DNA of 41,738 nucleotides, taken from assembly GCF_028291745.1 (NCBI RefSeq), contig NZ_JAQGNQ010000092.1, positions 1-41,738 on the forward strand, given 5' to 3'. Origin of the DNA: Ramlibacter sp. (GTDB lineage Bacteria; Pseudomonadota; Gammaproteobacteria; Burkholderiales; Burkholderiaceae_C). Every line of letters begins with the position of its first letter. Position 1 is the first letter of the stretch. The position numbers were made by a program, and so were the translations under genes. The notes beneath the pieces were generated by a model. The model was not told the DNA's origin, did not search any database, and saw only the letters and a program-made list of their open reading frames with translations. Shown here piece after piece: positions 25,775 to 34,772 of this stretch.

Positions 25775-28192
25775 TTGCCTTACGCGCCCCGTTTCACTCT
25801 TCCCCGAGCGGCACCGCTCGCCGCCGTGTTCCTTGCCTACTTCGTCGCCGCGGCCGCCGTGGTGTACGCCTTCGGCGAGTCCACGCCCGTGTGGTACTCC
25901 AACGCCTTCGTGATCGTTGCGCTGCTGCGCCAGCCGGTGCGCACCTGGCCGGCCTATCTGCTGGTCGCCGGGATCGCCGACGCAGCGGCATACGCATTGT
26001 TCGGGCATCGCCTGGCGCCCGTGCTGGCGCTGCCCGACATGCTGGAGGTCGCGCTGGTGGCCGGCGCCATCCAGCTCACGGGCGGCGTGCACGCGCCGAT
26101 CTTCGAGGGTGGCCAGATCGCGCGCGTGATCCTCGCCTGCCTGCTGGGCCCGGCGGTCAGCGGCGCGCTCGGCGCCTGGATGGTCAGCTCGCTGCTGCAC
26201 GTCCCGTTCGAGGAGGCCTGGCTCACCTGGTACAGCGCCGCGGCCCTCGGCCTGCTGATCGTCGGGCCCTTTCTCTTCAGCTGGTTCGATCCGCTCCTGC
26301 GTGCCCGCGCTTTCGAACGCGTGAGCCGGCACGAGGCGATCCTGCTGGCCGGCGGCGCGGTGCTGGTGGCGCTGCTGCTCTCGGTGGAGCATCACCAGGA
26401 GATCCTGTTCTTCACCTTCCCCGTGCTGTTTGCCATGACCTGGCGCCTGGGCCTGGTCGGCGCCACCGTCGGCGTGCTGGTGATCGCGCTCTGTTCGATG
26501 TACGGGACGCTGGAGGGACGCGGCGCGCTGGTCAGCGTGGCCTTGCCCTTCACCGCGATCGGCGACCGGATCCAGGTGATGCAGGCCTACCTGGCCGCGG
26601 TGCTGCTTTCCAGCCTGCCGCTGGCGCTGCTCGATGCGCGCCAGCGCGAGCTCGCCGCCAGCCTGCGCCGCACCGGCGAGGCCCGCGCCGAATTCCTGGC
26701 GGCCATGAGCCACGAGATCCGCACGCCCATGACGGGTGTGCTGGGCATGGTGGACCTGCTGTCCTCCGAACAGCTCAATCCCCGGCAGCGCAGTTATGTC
26801 GATGCGATGCGCTCGTCGGGCCGCCATCTCCTGAGCATCATCAACGACATCCTCGATTTCTCGCGCATCGAAAGCGGCAAGCTCGAACTGGAGGTGGTCG
26901 ACTTCTCCCTGCGCGAATCGATCGAGCACCTGCGCTCGCTGGCGCATCCGCTGGCGGTGGAGCGCGGCTTGCCGCTGCACTTCGAGCTCGATGCCGTGCA
27001 GGCCGACGCCTTGCGCGGCGATCCCTTGCGTCTGCGCCAGGTGCTGCTCAACCTGGTGGGCAATGCCATCAAGTTCACGGAGCAGGGCAAGGTCACGCTC
27101 ACGGTGTCGCAGCGTCCGCGCGAGGATGCCGCGGGCTGGTGCGTGCGCTTCGCCGTGCAGGACACCGGCGTGGGGATCGATCCCGCCCAGCTGCAGCAAC
27201 TGTTCGCACCATTCACGCAGGCCGATCGCTCGATCGCGCGCCAGTACGGCGGCAGCGGCCTCGGGCTGGCCATCAGCCAGCGGCTGGTGCAGGCCATGGG
27301 CGGCGAACTCGAGGCGACCAGCGTGCCGGGGGAGGGCAGCACCTTCTGCTTCGAGCTGCCGCTCGCCCCGGGGGACCCGCGCGCCGCCGCCGTGGTCGAA
27401 AGCGCGCAGGCGCGGCCCGTCGCGCCGCGCCGCATCCTGGTCGCCGAGGACGTGGAGATCAACCGGCAGATCCTGCGCACCACGCTCGCGCGCCAGGGCC
27501 ACCACGTCGTGTTCGCGCACGACGGGGCGCAGGCGCTGGAGCTGGTGCAACGCCAGCGCTTCGACATCGTGCTGATGGACGTGCAGATGCCGGTGCTCGA
27601 TGGCGTGGAGGCAACGCGCCGCATCCGCCAGCTGCCGGGACCCGTGTCGGGCATTCCCATCATCGGCCTCACGGCCAACGTGATGGCGCGCGAGCGCGAG
27701 CGCTACCTCGGCGCGGGCATGAACGCCTGCCTGGCCAAGCCGATCGAGTGGCGGCAACTGGAGGCGGCGCTCGCGGATTACGGCGAGGGCGGCCTGGGCG
27801 CAAGCGCGCTCGATCCATGGGCCGAAGACGCTGGCATGGCTGCATCGCCGCTCGAATTGGTCGACGACCGGGCGCTGGCGGATCTGCGCGAACTGGCCGG
27901 TGACGAGCAGGTCGTGGAACTACTGCGGGTCGGCATGCGCGGCTACGAGGACTACTGCCAGCGCATGGAGGCGCCCGGGGTCACCGCCGAAGCCATGCTG
28001 CGCGATGCGCACCGCCTGAAGGGATCGTCGGGCACGCTCGGCTTCGGGGCGATCAGCCGGCTGGCCAGCATCATCGAAGAAGCGGCCGCCCAGGGCGAGA
28101 CGCCGCGCGAACTGGTGCCGGCGCTGCGCGCCACCATGCAGGCGACGCGGGAGGAGCTGACGCGGCGCGGCTTGCTGGAAGAGGCGGCATAG
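25775..28192 (+). CDS. MASE1 hybrid histidine kinase with receiver and Hpt domains
   Basis: About 805 residues. The N-terminal MASE1-like membrane sensor (about 12-285, about eight hydrophobic segments) is followed by HisKA with [11 protein letters not shown] (phospho-His near 313), HATPase_c with [13 protein letters not shown] and [13 protein letters not shown], a receiver with [12 protein letters not shown] (Asp near 602), and a C-terminal Hpt with [15 protein letters not shown] (His near 746). All phosphorelay parts are in one chain, so an external response regulator is needed for output; none is adjacent. The start is uncertain: TTG 25775 places the membrane domain at the N-terminus, but the frame opens from 25541. 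MASE1 ligands are unknown. Confidence 0.88.
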   Translation: MPYAPRFTLPRAAPLAAVFLAYFVAAAAVVYAFGESTPVWYSNAFVIVALLRQPVRTWPAYLLVAGIADAAAYALFGHRLAPVLALPDMLEVALVAGAIQLTGGVHAPIFEGGQIARVILACLLGPAVSGALGAWMVSSLLHVPFEEAWLTWYSAAALGLLIVGPFLFSWFDPLLRARAFERVSRHEAILLAGGAVLVALLLSVEHHQEILFFTFPVLFAMTWRLGLVGATVGVLVIALCSMYGTLEGRGALVSVALPFTAIGDRIQVMQAYLAAVLLSSLPLALLDARQRELAASLRRTGEARAEFLAAMSHEIRTPMTGVLGMVDLLSSEQLNPRQRSYVDAMRSSGRHLLSIINDILDFSRIESGKLELEVVDFSLRESIEHLRSLAHPLAVERGLPLHFELDAVQADALRGDPLRLRQVLLNLVGNAIKFTEQGKVTLTVSQRPREDAAGWCVRFAVQDTGVGIDPAQLQQLFAPFTQADRSIARQYGGSGLGLAISQRLVQAMGGELEATSVPGEGSTFCFELPLAPGDPRAAAVVESAQARPVAPRRILVAEDVEINRQILRTTLARQGHHVVFAHDGAQALELVQRQRFDIVLMDVQMPVLDGVEATRRIRQLPGPVSGIPIIGLTANVMARERERYLGAGMNACLAKPIEWRQLEAALADYGEGGLGASALDPWAEDAGMAASPLELVDDRALADLRELAGDEQVVELLRVGMRGYEDYCQRMEAPGVTAEAMLRDAHRLKGSSGTLGFGAISRLASIIEEAAAQGETPRELVPALRATMQATREELTRRGLLEEAA

Positions 28193-28221
28193 CGATCCGC
28201 GAAAGCAAGGGACCGTGACGT

Positions 28222-28246
28222 GCATCCCGGCGCAAGTCCGGGATGC
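28222..28246. terminator. Hairpin between converging genes
   Basis: A perfect 9-bp stem GCATCCCGG / CCGGGATGC with a 7-nt loop lies 30 nt after the kinase stop and 12 nt before the stop of the convergent sugar dehydrogenase gene. It could end both transcripts, though there is no strong T-run. Its sequence recalls the GATGACATCC family palindrome. Confidence 0.6.
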
Positions 28247-28257
28247 CGTAAAACGGA

Positions 28258-29580
28258 TCAATGTGCCGCGGTCACCCGCCACACGGTATTGCCGACGTCA
28301 TCGGCCACCAGCAGTCCGCCCTTGCCATCCATTGCCACGCCCACCGGCCGGCCATAGGCCTTGCCCCTGGCGTCGACGAAGCCGGTGAGGAAGTCTTCCG
28401 GCGGGCCCGAGGGCTTGCCGCCGGAGAAGGGCACGAAGGCCACCTTGTAGCCATTGAGCTGCTTGCGGTTCCACGAGCCGTGCTCGCCGACGAAGGCGCC
28501 GCTCGCGTAGTTGCCGGGCATGTGCGAATCCGAGAACGTCAGGCCCAGGGGCGCGACGTGCGAGCCGAGGCCGTAGTCGGGCACCACTGCCTTGGCCACC
28601 AGCTCGGGATGCGGCGGCTTGGCGCGCTCGTCGACGTGCTGGCCCCAGTAGCTCCAGGGCCAGCCGTAGAAGGCGCCGTCCTTCACGGAGGTGAGGTAGT
28701 CCGGCACCAGGTCGTTGCCCAGTTGGTCGCGCTCGTTCACCACCACCCACAGCGCCTTGCTTTGCGGCTCCCAGCCCATGCCGTTCGGGTTGCGCAGGCC
28801 GGTGGCGAACAGGCGCTTGTCGCCGTTGGAACGATCGATCTCCCAGATCGCCGCGCGACCTTCTTCCGCGGCCAGGCCGTTATCGAGGATGTTGCTGTTG
28901 GAGCCGACCGTCGCATACAGCTTGCTGCCGTCAGTGCTGGCGATCACGTTCTTGGTCCAGTGGTGGTTGGCGCCCGCGGGCAGGTCGGTCACCTTCACCG
29001 GCTGCTCGGTGATGCTGGTATCGCCCTGGTGGTAGGCCACCTTCACGATCGCGTCGGCGTCGGCGATGTACAGCTCGTTGCCCACCAGCACCATGCCGAA
29101 GGGCGAGAACAGGCCGCTCATGAAAACCGTCCTGGTATCCGCCACGCCGTCGCCGTTGGTGTCGCGCAGCAGCATGATCCTGTTGGGGCTGGGCACACCG
29201 GCACCGGCCCGCCTCTGGATGAACTTCATCGCCTTGCCGGTGAGGCCCTTGCTCATCTTGTCGACCTGGCCGTCCTTGGGCGGCGGCGCATTGCTCTCGG
29301 CCACCAGCACGTCGCCATTGGGCAGCGTGTAGACCCAGCGCGGATGCTCCAGCCCGGCGGCGAAGGCCGTCACGGTGAAGCCGGCCGGGGCCTTCGGCAT
29401 CGCCCCCTTGGGCCAGCCCTGCGCGGGCGCGATGTGGACGGTGGGCACCAACTTCTGCTCGCGCGGAGGCGGCAACTCGGGATTGGGGCCGGCACCGGGC
29501 GGATACGTTTGTGCAAACGCAGCGGCGGCGCACGCGGCGGCCACGGCTGCGAGGGTCAGGGAGCGGGGGAGGGAGGACAT
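28258..29580 (-). CDS. PQQ-dependent sugar dehydrogenase-like protein (sorbosone dehydrogenase family)
   Basis: A protein of 440 residues with a Sec signal peptide (SLTLAAVAAACAAAAFAQ). The beta-propeller has PAGFTVTAFAAGLEHPRWVY, DTNGDGVADTRTVF, GLRNPNGMGWEP, YGWPWSYWGQHVD and FVGEHGSWNRKQLNGYKV, all typical of the periplasmic GSDH/sorbosone dehydrogenase-like proteins. It probably oxidises an aldose or related sugar with PQQ; the true substrate is unknown. ATG at 29580 is chosen because the signal peptide follows directly; upstream extension would read through a repeat element. Confidence 0.88.
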   Translation of the reverse strand: MSSLPRSLTLAAVAAACAAAAFAQTYPPGAGPNPELPPPREQKLVPTVHIAPAQGWPKGAMPKAPAGFTVTAFAAGLEHPRWVYTLPNGDVLVAESNAPPPKDGQVDKMSKGLTGKAMKFIQRRAGAGVPSPNRIMLLRDTNGDGVADTRTVFMSGLFSPFGMVLVGNELYIADADAIVKVAYHQGDTSITEQPVKVTDLPAGANHHWTKNVIASTDGSKLYATVGSNSNILDNGLAAEEGRAAIWEIDRSNGDKRLFATGLRNPNGMGWEPQSKALWVVVNERDQLGNDLVPDYLTSVKDGAFYGWPWSYWGQHVDERAKPPHPELVAKAVVPDYGLGSHVAPLGLTFSDSHMPGNYASGAFVGEHGSWNRKQLNGYKVAFVPFSGGKPSGPPEDFLTGFVDARGKAYGRPVGVAMDGKGGLLVADDVGNTVWRVTAAH

Positions 29581-29650
29581 CTCCCGAGCTTGTGCGATGA
29601 CTGGCGTTTGGCGTGTAGGTGAACTTTGAGAGTTGACGGGCGGCGGGGGA

Positions 29651-29757
29651 ATGGATCCCGGGTCGAGCCCGGGATGACATCCGGGGGGTCCCGGGGTGAG
29701 GGCCGGACTGACATCCGAGGGATCCCGGGTTGAGCCCGGGATCACATCCGAGGGTCC
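29651..29757. repeat. GATGACATCC half-element array
   Basis: Three drifting copies of the right half: ATCCCGGGTCGAGCCCGGGAT plus GACATCC (29653-29682), a diverged GTCCCGGGGTGAGGGCCGG copy, and ATCCCGGGTTGAGCCCGGGAT plus CACATCC. It lies between the coiled-coil protein gene and the sugar dehydrogenase gene, both on the minus strand. Confidence 0.7.
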
Positions 29758-29766
29758 GGCGATGCG

Positions 29767-30102
29767 TCAGGCGGGCGAGCCGGCCTGGATCTGCTTCTTC
29801 AGGCGCGAGGCCTCGTCGTGCGCACGCTGCACCGCCTGCTGCAGGTCCTGGCTCACGTTGCCGCCGGCCTGCTGGCATGCGGCCTTCATGCGGTCGGCCG
29901 CGGATTCGAGCTGCAGCACCGTCTGGCGCAGCGCGTTCTCGTCCGATCCACCGTCCTTCTTGGCCTGGCTGGCCTGCTGGTGGAAGCTCTCGACCTGCTG
30001 GCGCAGGTCCTGCGGGACATTCCCGGATTGCGCCGCGCGCTTGGCGTCGTCGGCACATTGCTCGATGCGGGCTATGGATTGCTTGAGTTCTTGCGATTGC
30101 AT
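29767..30102 (-). CDS. Small helical conserved hypothetical protein
   Basis: A protein of 111 residues, rich in Gln, Ala, Lys and Glu, predicted by eye to be almost all helix or coiled coil. Two similar halves are seen: SGNVPQDLRQQVESFHQQAS and GGNVSQDLQQAVQRAHDEAS share the N-V-x-Q-D-L-x-Q-x-V pattern, suggesting an internal duplication. CAGGAGATCGC precedes the ATG. No signal peptide is seen and no function is known to me. It may be a stress or nucleoid-type accessory protein, but that is only a guess from composition. Confidence 0.7.
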   Translation of the reverse strand: MQSQELKQSIARIEQCADDAKRAAQSGNVPQDLRQQVESFHQQASQAKKDGGSDENALRQTVLQLESAADRMKAACQQAGGNVSQDLQQAVQRAHDEASRLKKQIQAGSPA

Positions 30103-30240
30103 GCGATCTCCTGGGTTGGGGGCGGCGGAAGCAACGCCCCGAGGGGACCAGGGTGGGACCGCGCCTACGCCCGCGAAAGACGGCGAGCGTCTCGCTGGCG
30201 TGTCGGCGCAAGCCGACCCGGCCGTGAACCCCTGCGTGCC

Positions 30241-31335
30241 TCACTGCTCGATGCGGAACAGCGTCGTCTTCACCGCCAGCGGCTTGGCGGCATCGAACCA
30301 GTTCATGTCCGGGATGTGCGAGGCCGTGACGTACATCGTGCCGTCGGGTCCCTGCGAGAAGGTGTCGGGCCAGCGCAGTCGCGCGTCCTGCACCAGCATG
30401 CGCAGTTGCTGGCCCTCGCGCACCTTCACCGCGTTCTCCTGCACGGCGCTCACATACATGCGGTCCGCCGCATCGATCCACAGGCCGTCGGCCGGGCCGT
30501 TCTCGCCGACCTTTTCGACCTGCGATTCGAGCTGCTCGGGCGGCAGCGAATCGTCGCGCAGTGCCTCCGTCGGCACGCGGTACAGCGTGCGCCCCTTGAT
30601 CGCCTGCCAATAGAGCCAGCGGCCGTCCGCAGACAGCGCGATGCCGTCGGCCGAGAACTCGACGCCGCGCCCGTCCGTGCGGCGCAGCACCTTGCCCTCG
30701 ACCTGGATCTGCACGTCCTTCTCGGGCTGCGTGCTCGGGTGCCCGTCGAGGACGCGCCGCGACTTGCCCGAGGCCAGGTCCACCACGACGAGCGCGCCGC
30801 GCGCACCGGACTCGGTAAGGAAGGCATGCTGGCCGTCGGCGCTGAAGCGCACGTCGTTGAGATAACTGCCTTGCGGCGCGATGGACTCGTCGAAGGCGAT
30901 GGTCTGCAGCACGCGGTCCTGCGGATCGATCTTGACCAGCTTGGGGCCGCCGGGTACCACGCGGTCCTGTGCCGGCGCGGCCGGATCCAGCACCCACACA
31001 TTGCCCCGCGCATCGGCCACGACGCTCTGCACGCACACCCAGTGGTCGTGCGGCGTCATCTCGTCCTTCTTCGCGTTGCGCCAGGCGTTCCACTCGGCGT
31101 TGGGGAAGGGACGCAGCGAGCCGTCGGGCCGCAGCTCCGCCACCGAGAGGGGCGCGTCCTCGCTCCAGCGGGGGAAGTTGACGATGATGCGGTTCGACGG
31201 CGTGACGGTGACGCCCGTGACCTGGTGCTCGAACTCGGCGACGACGACGAGGCGGGCGGGGGCGCCTGAAGCCGCGGCTGTGCCGTTGGACGAAGTGACG
31301 GAGTCGGAGGGGAGATTGCGTTCTTCTTTGCTCAT
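30241..31335 (-). CDS. Major royal jelly/yellow-type beta-propeller protein
   Basis: A protein of 364 residues. The propeller has FEHQVTGVTVTPSNRIIVNF, WVCVQSVVADARGNVWVLD, YLNDVRFSADGQHAFLTESG and ADGLWIDAADRMYVS, the pattern of bacterial MRJP/yellow and SMP-30-like sugar-lactone proteins. No clear signal peptide is seen (N-terminus MSKEERNLPSDSV), so it may be cytoplasmic. Members may hydrolyse sugar lactones; in context with the two sugar dehydrogenase-like genes, a role in aldose oxidation is conceivable. ATG 31335 has GAGG about 8 nt upstream. Confidence 0.82.
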   Translation of the reverse strand: MSKEERNLPSDSVTSSNGTAAASGAPARLVVVAEFEHQVTGVTVTPSNRIIVNFPRWSEDAPLSVAELRPDGSLRPFPNAEWNAWRNAKKDEMTPHDHWVCVQSVVADARGNVWVLDPAAPAQDRVVPGGPKLVKIDPQDRVLQTIAFDESIAPQGSYLNDVRFSADGQHAFLTESGARGALVVVDLASGKSRRVLDGHPSTQPEKDVQIQVEGKVLRRTDGRGVEFSADGIALSADGRWLYWQAIKGRTLYRVPTEALRDDSLPPEQLESQVEKVGENGPADGLWIDAADRMYVSAVQENAVKVREGQQLRMLVQDARLRWPDTFSQGPDGTMYVTASHIPDMNWFDAAKPLAVKTTLFRIEQ

Positions 31336-31454
31336 GGGGGTCCTCGGGAAGAGAAACCCATGTGGCCAGAGAAGGGGCCGGTGCCATGTCGGTGAACGGA
31401 GGGCGGCGCTGTCGGAAGACTGGCGCGCGCCTGGCCGATCAGCAGGAGAGCGGC

Positions 31455-33476
31455 TCAGGCAACCTCGGCCGCCATCGCATCCGCGATCGCACCGGCATGC
31501 CGCAGCCAGTGACGAGCCAGCCGCAGGCGATCGTCGTCGGCAGGCTGCGACGGCAGCGGCTTGCCGTGCGGCGAAGACGCTGCTTCGTGACCTTCGAGCC
31601 GCGCGGCGACTTCGCAAAGACGATCGCTCACGTGCCGCGCGCAATCCGCCAGCGCCGCATCGCCACGCAGTTCCGCGGGATGCTCGTCGACTACGCGATA
31701 GAGATGGCGCAGGCAGTAGGCCAGGCGGGTGAGCTGGTGCAGGCGCTGCCGATGCTTCTGCTTGTGCGCGGGATAACTCGTCTCGGTGACCGGGCCGAGT
31801 GCGGAGCGCAGCGATTGCAGCTCGCGATCGAGTGCGCGCACGGCGTCGCGGGCGGGCGGCGGCTGCGCGGCATCGAACGCCTCGCGCAGCACCTGTGCCG
31901 CCTTGCGCAGCAGCGCCGCGCTCTCGCGATCCGCGTGGTCCTGCGTGCGCACCGGGAACACCACCAGGCCGCTGGCCAGAGCGATGGCGGCGCCGGCCAG
32001 CGTCTCCTGCAGGCGGATCACCAGCAGGCCGGAGGCGTCCATGCCCAGCAGGCCGTAGAGCATCGCGAGCATGGACGTGAGCATCGCGCTATAGAGCGAC
32101 TGCAGGCCGCGATAGGCATAGAAGCCGACGGCGATAAAGACATACAGCAGCACCAGTTGCAGCGCCGTGTGGCCGCCCACCGCATCGGCCACGGCCAGCC
32201 CCAGTGCCACGCCGGCAACGGTTGCGAGGACGCCCTTCCATGTCTGCGACAGCGTCTGCGCCACGTTGCTGGCTCGCGTGAACACGACGAAGCTCGCGAA
32301 CACCGCCCAGAACCAATGATCCGGCGAGATGAAGTGGCCGGCGATCCCCGCACCCGCGGCCGCGACGGCGCCCTGGATCGCCTGGCGCGTCGGCTCGTCG
32401 AGCGCGAACCAGCGGCGGCGCTGCGCGGTGGCGGCGCGGCCGTCGGTGGCCGAGGGCGTGCGCGCGGGCTGCAACGAAGGCAGGGGCAGGGCCCACGCGG
32501 GCTCGTCGGCGATCACGTGCAGCGCATGGCGCAGGCGCCAGTGCAGATCGGCGTCCTCCCGGTGCGCATGCTGCGCCTGGAAGGTGTCGGCATCGAAACG
32601 CGTGCCGCCGCGCACCGATTGCAGCAAGCCGCAAAGCGCGGCACGCAGCGCCTGCTGTTCGCCAGACCGCCGCAGCAGCGCGGCGACGGCGCTGGCCAGC
32701 GACTCGGCCGCCAGTTCGTCGTGCAGCAGGCGGTCGCGCAACACCGCGACGGCATCGCCCGCATCGTCGTGGCCCGCAAGCTGCGCCAGGCGGGCGTCGA
32801 GCGCAAGCGATTGCGCATTGAGCGCTTCGACCTGGCGCTGCACACGCGCCGCCGCACGCTGGTGATCGCTCGCGTCGAGGCTGCGCAGCAAGGCGCGCAG
32901 CAGCAACGCCATGCGCGCACGCAAGGCGCGCAGCTGCTGGCGCAGAACGCGATCGCGCCGGTCGGGCGTGAGCAGGCGCACCCCGTAAGCGATGGTCGTG
33001 CCGACGACAAGAAAGCCCGCGACCACGAAGCCGCTGCCGGGATCCGGCTTGAGCAGCAGCGCATAGAAGTACGCCAGGTAGGCGATCGTGCCCAGGGCGA
33101 CGCCGCGCGGGCCGAAGCGCCGGCCCTCGAAGCCGGCGACGATCACGATCAGGAACACGACACCAGCGGCAAGCGGCGCGTCGTGCAGCCACGCGCCCAG
33201 CCACGCCGCGGGTGCAGCGACCAAGGGCAGCAGCAGCATGGTGATGCGCTGTTGCGCGGGCGTGGGGTCCTGCACCGCGACCGCCGACATCAGCGGCACC
33301 ACCACGCCGATCAGGGCCAGCTTCGCGGGTTGTTGCAGCAGATGGGCGATGCCCAGGAGGATGGCGGCGCCGATGGCCGCGGTGAGCCAGGCGCGCACGG
33401 CACCGCGCAGGCGAGCGCGCTCGGGGTCGGAGGCGACGAAGCGATCGGAGAGCAGGCCGGCGAGGCGGCGGTTCAC
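31455..33476 (-). CDS. FUSC family membrane protein (aromatic acid exporter-like)
   Basis: A protein of 673 residues. Two blocks of hydrophobic helices (about 25-160 and about 345-480) flank a helical cytoplasmic region, and a helical C-terminal tail follows, the layout of the FUSC/YccS/AaeB group. Typical sequence includes HWFWAVFASFVVFTRASNVA and AGAAIALASGLVVFPVRTQ. It probably exports aromatic carboxylic acids or similar compounds at the inner membrane. The GTG start overlaps the TGA of the preceding GAF gene as GTGA, so translation is coupled. No MFP partner gene is adjacent. Confidence 0.85.
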   Translation of the reverse strand: MNRRLAGLLSDRFVASDPERARLRGAVRAWLTAAIGAAILLGIAHLLQQPAKLALIGVVVPLMSAVAVQDPTPAQQRITMLLLPLVAAPAAWLGAWLHDAPLAAGVVFLIVIVAGFEGRRFGPRGVALGTIAYLAYFYALLLKPDPGSGFVVAGFLVVGTTIAYGVRLLTPDRRDRVLRQQLRALRARMALLLRALLRSLDASDHQRAAARVQRQVEALNAQSLALDARLAQLAGHDDAGDAVAVLRDRLLHDELAAESLASAVAALLRRSGEQQALRAALCGLLQSVRGGTRFDADTFQAQHAHREDADLHWRLRHALHVIADEPAWALPLPSLQPARTPSATDGRAATAQRRRWFALDEPTRQAIQGAVAAAGAGIAGHFISPDHWFWAVFASFVVFTRASNVAQTLSQTWKGVLATVAGVALGLAVADAVGGHTALQLVLLYVFIAVGFYAYRGLQSLYSAMLTSMLAMLYGLLGMDASGLLVIRLQETLAGAAIALASGLVVFPVRTQDHADRESAALLRKAAQVLREAFDAAQPPPARDAVRALDRELQSLRSALGPVTETSYPAHKQKHRQRLHQLTRLAYCLRHLYRVVDEHPAELRGDAALADCARHVSDRLCEVAARLEGHEAASSPHGKPLPSQPADDDRLRLARHWLRHAGAIADAMAAEVA

Positions 33477-33940
33477 GCGTGTCGCACGTCCAGGAAGGGC
33501 AGGAACAGCGTGGCCGCGTGCGCCAGCAGGGGCAGCTCGCTGCTGATGGACTCGCACGGCTTGAAGTCGAAGTGGCACAGCGTGCCGACCGCGTGGCCGC
33601 CGGCATCACGAATAGGCGTGCCGCAATACGACTCGACGGCATTGGCCTGCATCCACGGAAAGCGCGGGTCGTGGTGGCCGTCGGTGACTTCCAGCGGCTG
33701 GTTGGTACCCGCGGTGATGGCGCAGAAGGTCTCGTTCATGGGCGCGTCATGCCCGCGCGTCAGCGCCGGGGTCCAGCGATCGAACAGCGCCACGTTGCGC
33801 AGCGTGTCGCCATCGAAGCGGTAGATGCCGGTGAAGCGGAAGGGTGTGCGAGCGTTGAGCAGGCGCAAGGCTGCAGGCAGGCCACCGCTGTCCAGCGCGG
33901 TGGTGAGGCGCTGCAGGTCGGCGGTGGGGGAGGCGGCCAT
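33473..33940 (-). CDS. GAF domain protein
   Basis: A protein of 155 residues made of one GAF domain: FTGIYRFDGDTLRNVALFDR, NETFCAITAGTNQPLEV, ESYCGTPIRDAGGHAVGTLC HFD is the typical end of a redox or small-molecule-sensing GAF. It has no output domain. It lies directly upstream of a FUSC exporter with a 4-bp start/stop overlap, so it may sense the compound that the exporter removes or simply be co-produced. The Cys residues in TFCAI and SYCGT could be redox-active. Confidence 0.82.
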   Translation of the reverse strand: MAASPTADLQRLTTALDSGGLPAALRLLNARTPFRFTGIYRFDGDTLRNVALFDRWTPALTRGHDAPMNETFCAITAGTNQPLEVTDGHHDPRFPWMQANAVESYCGTPIRDAGGHAVGTLCHFDFKPCESISSELPLLAHAATLFLPFLDVRHA

Positions 33941-33979
33941 TCGGACCAGTGTAGGGGCGAGAACGTTTGTCTGCCCGGC

Positions 33980-34294
33980 TCAGCTAGCAGGCGAGGGCGC
34001 CCTCCAATCCAGCAGTTCGGCGAGCCGCGTGACGACCCACGTCGCTTCGGACGGCTGCACGGTCGAGCCTTCCGCCGTGAGGCCAAGCTGGATTTGCTGC
34101 AGCACCTCGCCCGCGCTGGCGCCGGACTTGAATTGCGCGGTAGAGGCCCGGTCGGTCAGCATCTGCGCCAGGTCTTCGCAGAGCTCGTAGCGCTCGCGGA
34201 CCGTGGACATCGGCTCGGTGAGACGGTGGCCGGAGGGGGTGGTGAAGAGGGCGAGGAAGGACGGGGGGACTTCGATCTGGTTGGGGTCGTGCAT
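33980..34294 (-). CDS. Conserved hypothetical protein (Burkholderiales type)
   Basis: A protein of 104 residues. The N-terminus DPNQIEVPPSFLALFTTPSG and middle RERYELCEDLAQMLTD, ending EATWVVTRLAELLDW, match a small cytoplasmic protein that I recognise as conserved in Comamonadaceae and sometimes annotated as an ATPase with chaperone activity, a name I cannot support from sequence. No nucleotide-binding motif is visible. ATG 34294 is chosen; the frame extends to 34369 through a repeat-derived segment. Confidence 0.7.
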   Translation of the reverse strand: MHDPNQIEVPPSFLALFTTPSGHRLTEPMSTVRERYELCEDLAQMLTDRASTAQFKSGASAGEVLQQIQLGLTAEGSTVQPSEATWVVTRLAELLDWRAPSPAS

Positions 34295-34324
34295 GAGGTC
34301 GGGAGGTCGGATGCTTGACCTCGA

Positions 34325-34356
34325 TGATGTCATCCCGGGGTTGACCGGGGATCCAT
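34325..34356. repeat. Half-copy of the GATGACATCC family near the island edge
   Basis: GATGTCATCCCGGGGTTGAC followed by CGGGGATCCATCG is a diverged, inverted right-half copy of the dispersed element. It marks the last core-type repeat before the lower-GC island. Confidence 0.6.
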
Positions 34357-34465
34357 CGTGGTGCGACACGATGCTGCTGTGGGTTCAGGCAGCAAACAGG
34401 CCCGGCGCTTGGGCGACCGCGCCTCGCAACGAACTCTAGCAGGGTGAGAGCGTGGCGGATGGCTA

Positions 34466-34539
34466 CTGCGGTGTTCCACGAATGCGAACCGACGCTGTGA
34501 GCTTGGGAAGCTCAGGTCCTGCCATTGAACGACGCCCGC
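34466..34539 (-). pseudogene. tRNA-Gly(CCC) pseudogene
   Basis: On the minus strand, the first 42 nt, from GCGGGCGTCGTTCAATGGCA through the anticodon arm TGAGC-TTCCCAA-GCTCA, are identical to the intact tRNA-Gly at 39934. The T-loop GGTTCG sits at the same offset (49). The 3' half has diverged and the acceptor 3' strand no longer pairs with GCGGGCG. It is in opposite orientation to the intact gene and stands at the left edge of the island. Confidence 0.7.
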
Positions 34540-34660
34540 GGTTCGGCGGCAGACTGTATTCTGGTTTGCCGACTGTCGGTCCGACGCTGGGCACGTTACA
34601 GGGGCGGGGATCGCGTGCGAAGGGTTTGAATGCGTCACAACAGACTTGTTGGAAGTCTGA
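34502..34660. repeat. Left inverted repeat of the NACHT unit (159 bp)
   Basis: Nearly identical (about five differences) to the reverse complement of 36538-36697. It includes the tRNA-Gly 5' half up to the anticodon loop, the TACAGT/TACAAT box at the position of the tRNA promoter, a dyad around GTCGGTCCGAC, and ends at AACAGACTTGTTGGAAGTCT. The unit between the repeats is about 1.9 kb and holds only the NACHT gene. Confidence 0.9.
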
Positions 34661-34772
34661 GAACCATGTGCATGCACCGCATCCCGAAGCGAAAGCTATG
34701 AGTTCCTTGATCCTGTACGATCTACGCGACCTAAATTGAAGCGCGGTTAACAAGAACGGCACCGGAGGCGAG

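Noticed and set aside
28931..31387. Minus-strand open frame of 818 codons
   Set aside because: It runs in a different frame across the MRJP-like, coiled-coil and sugar dehydrogenase genes, which have clear motifs in their own frames.
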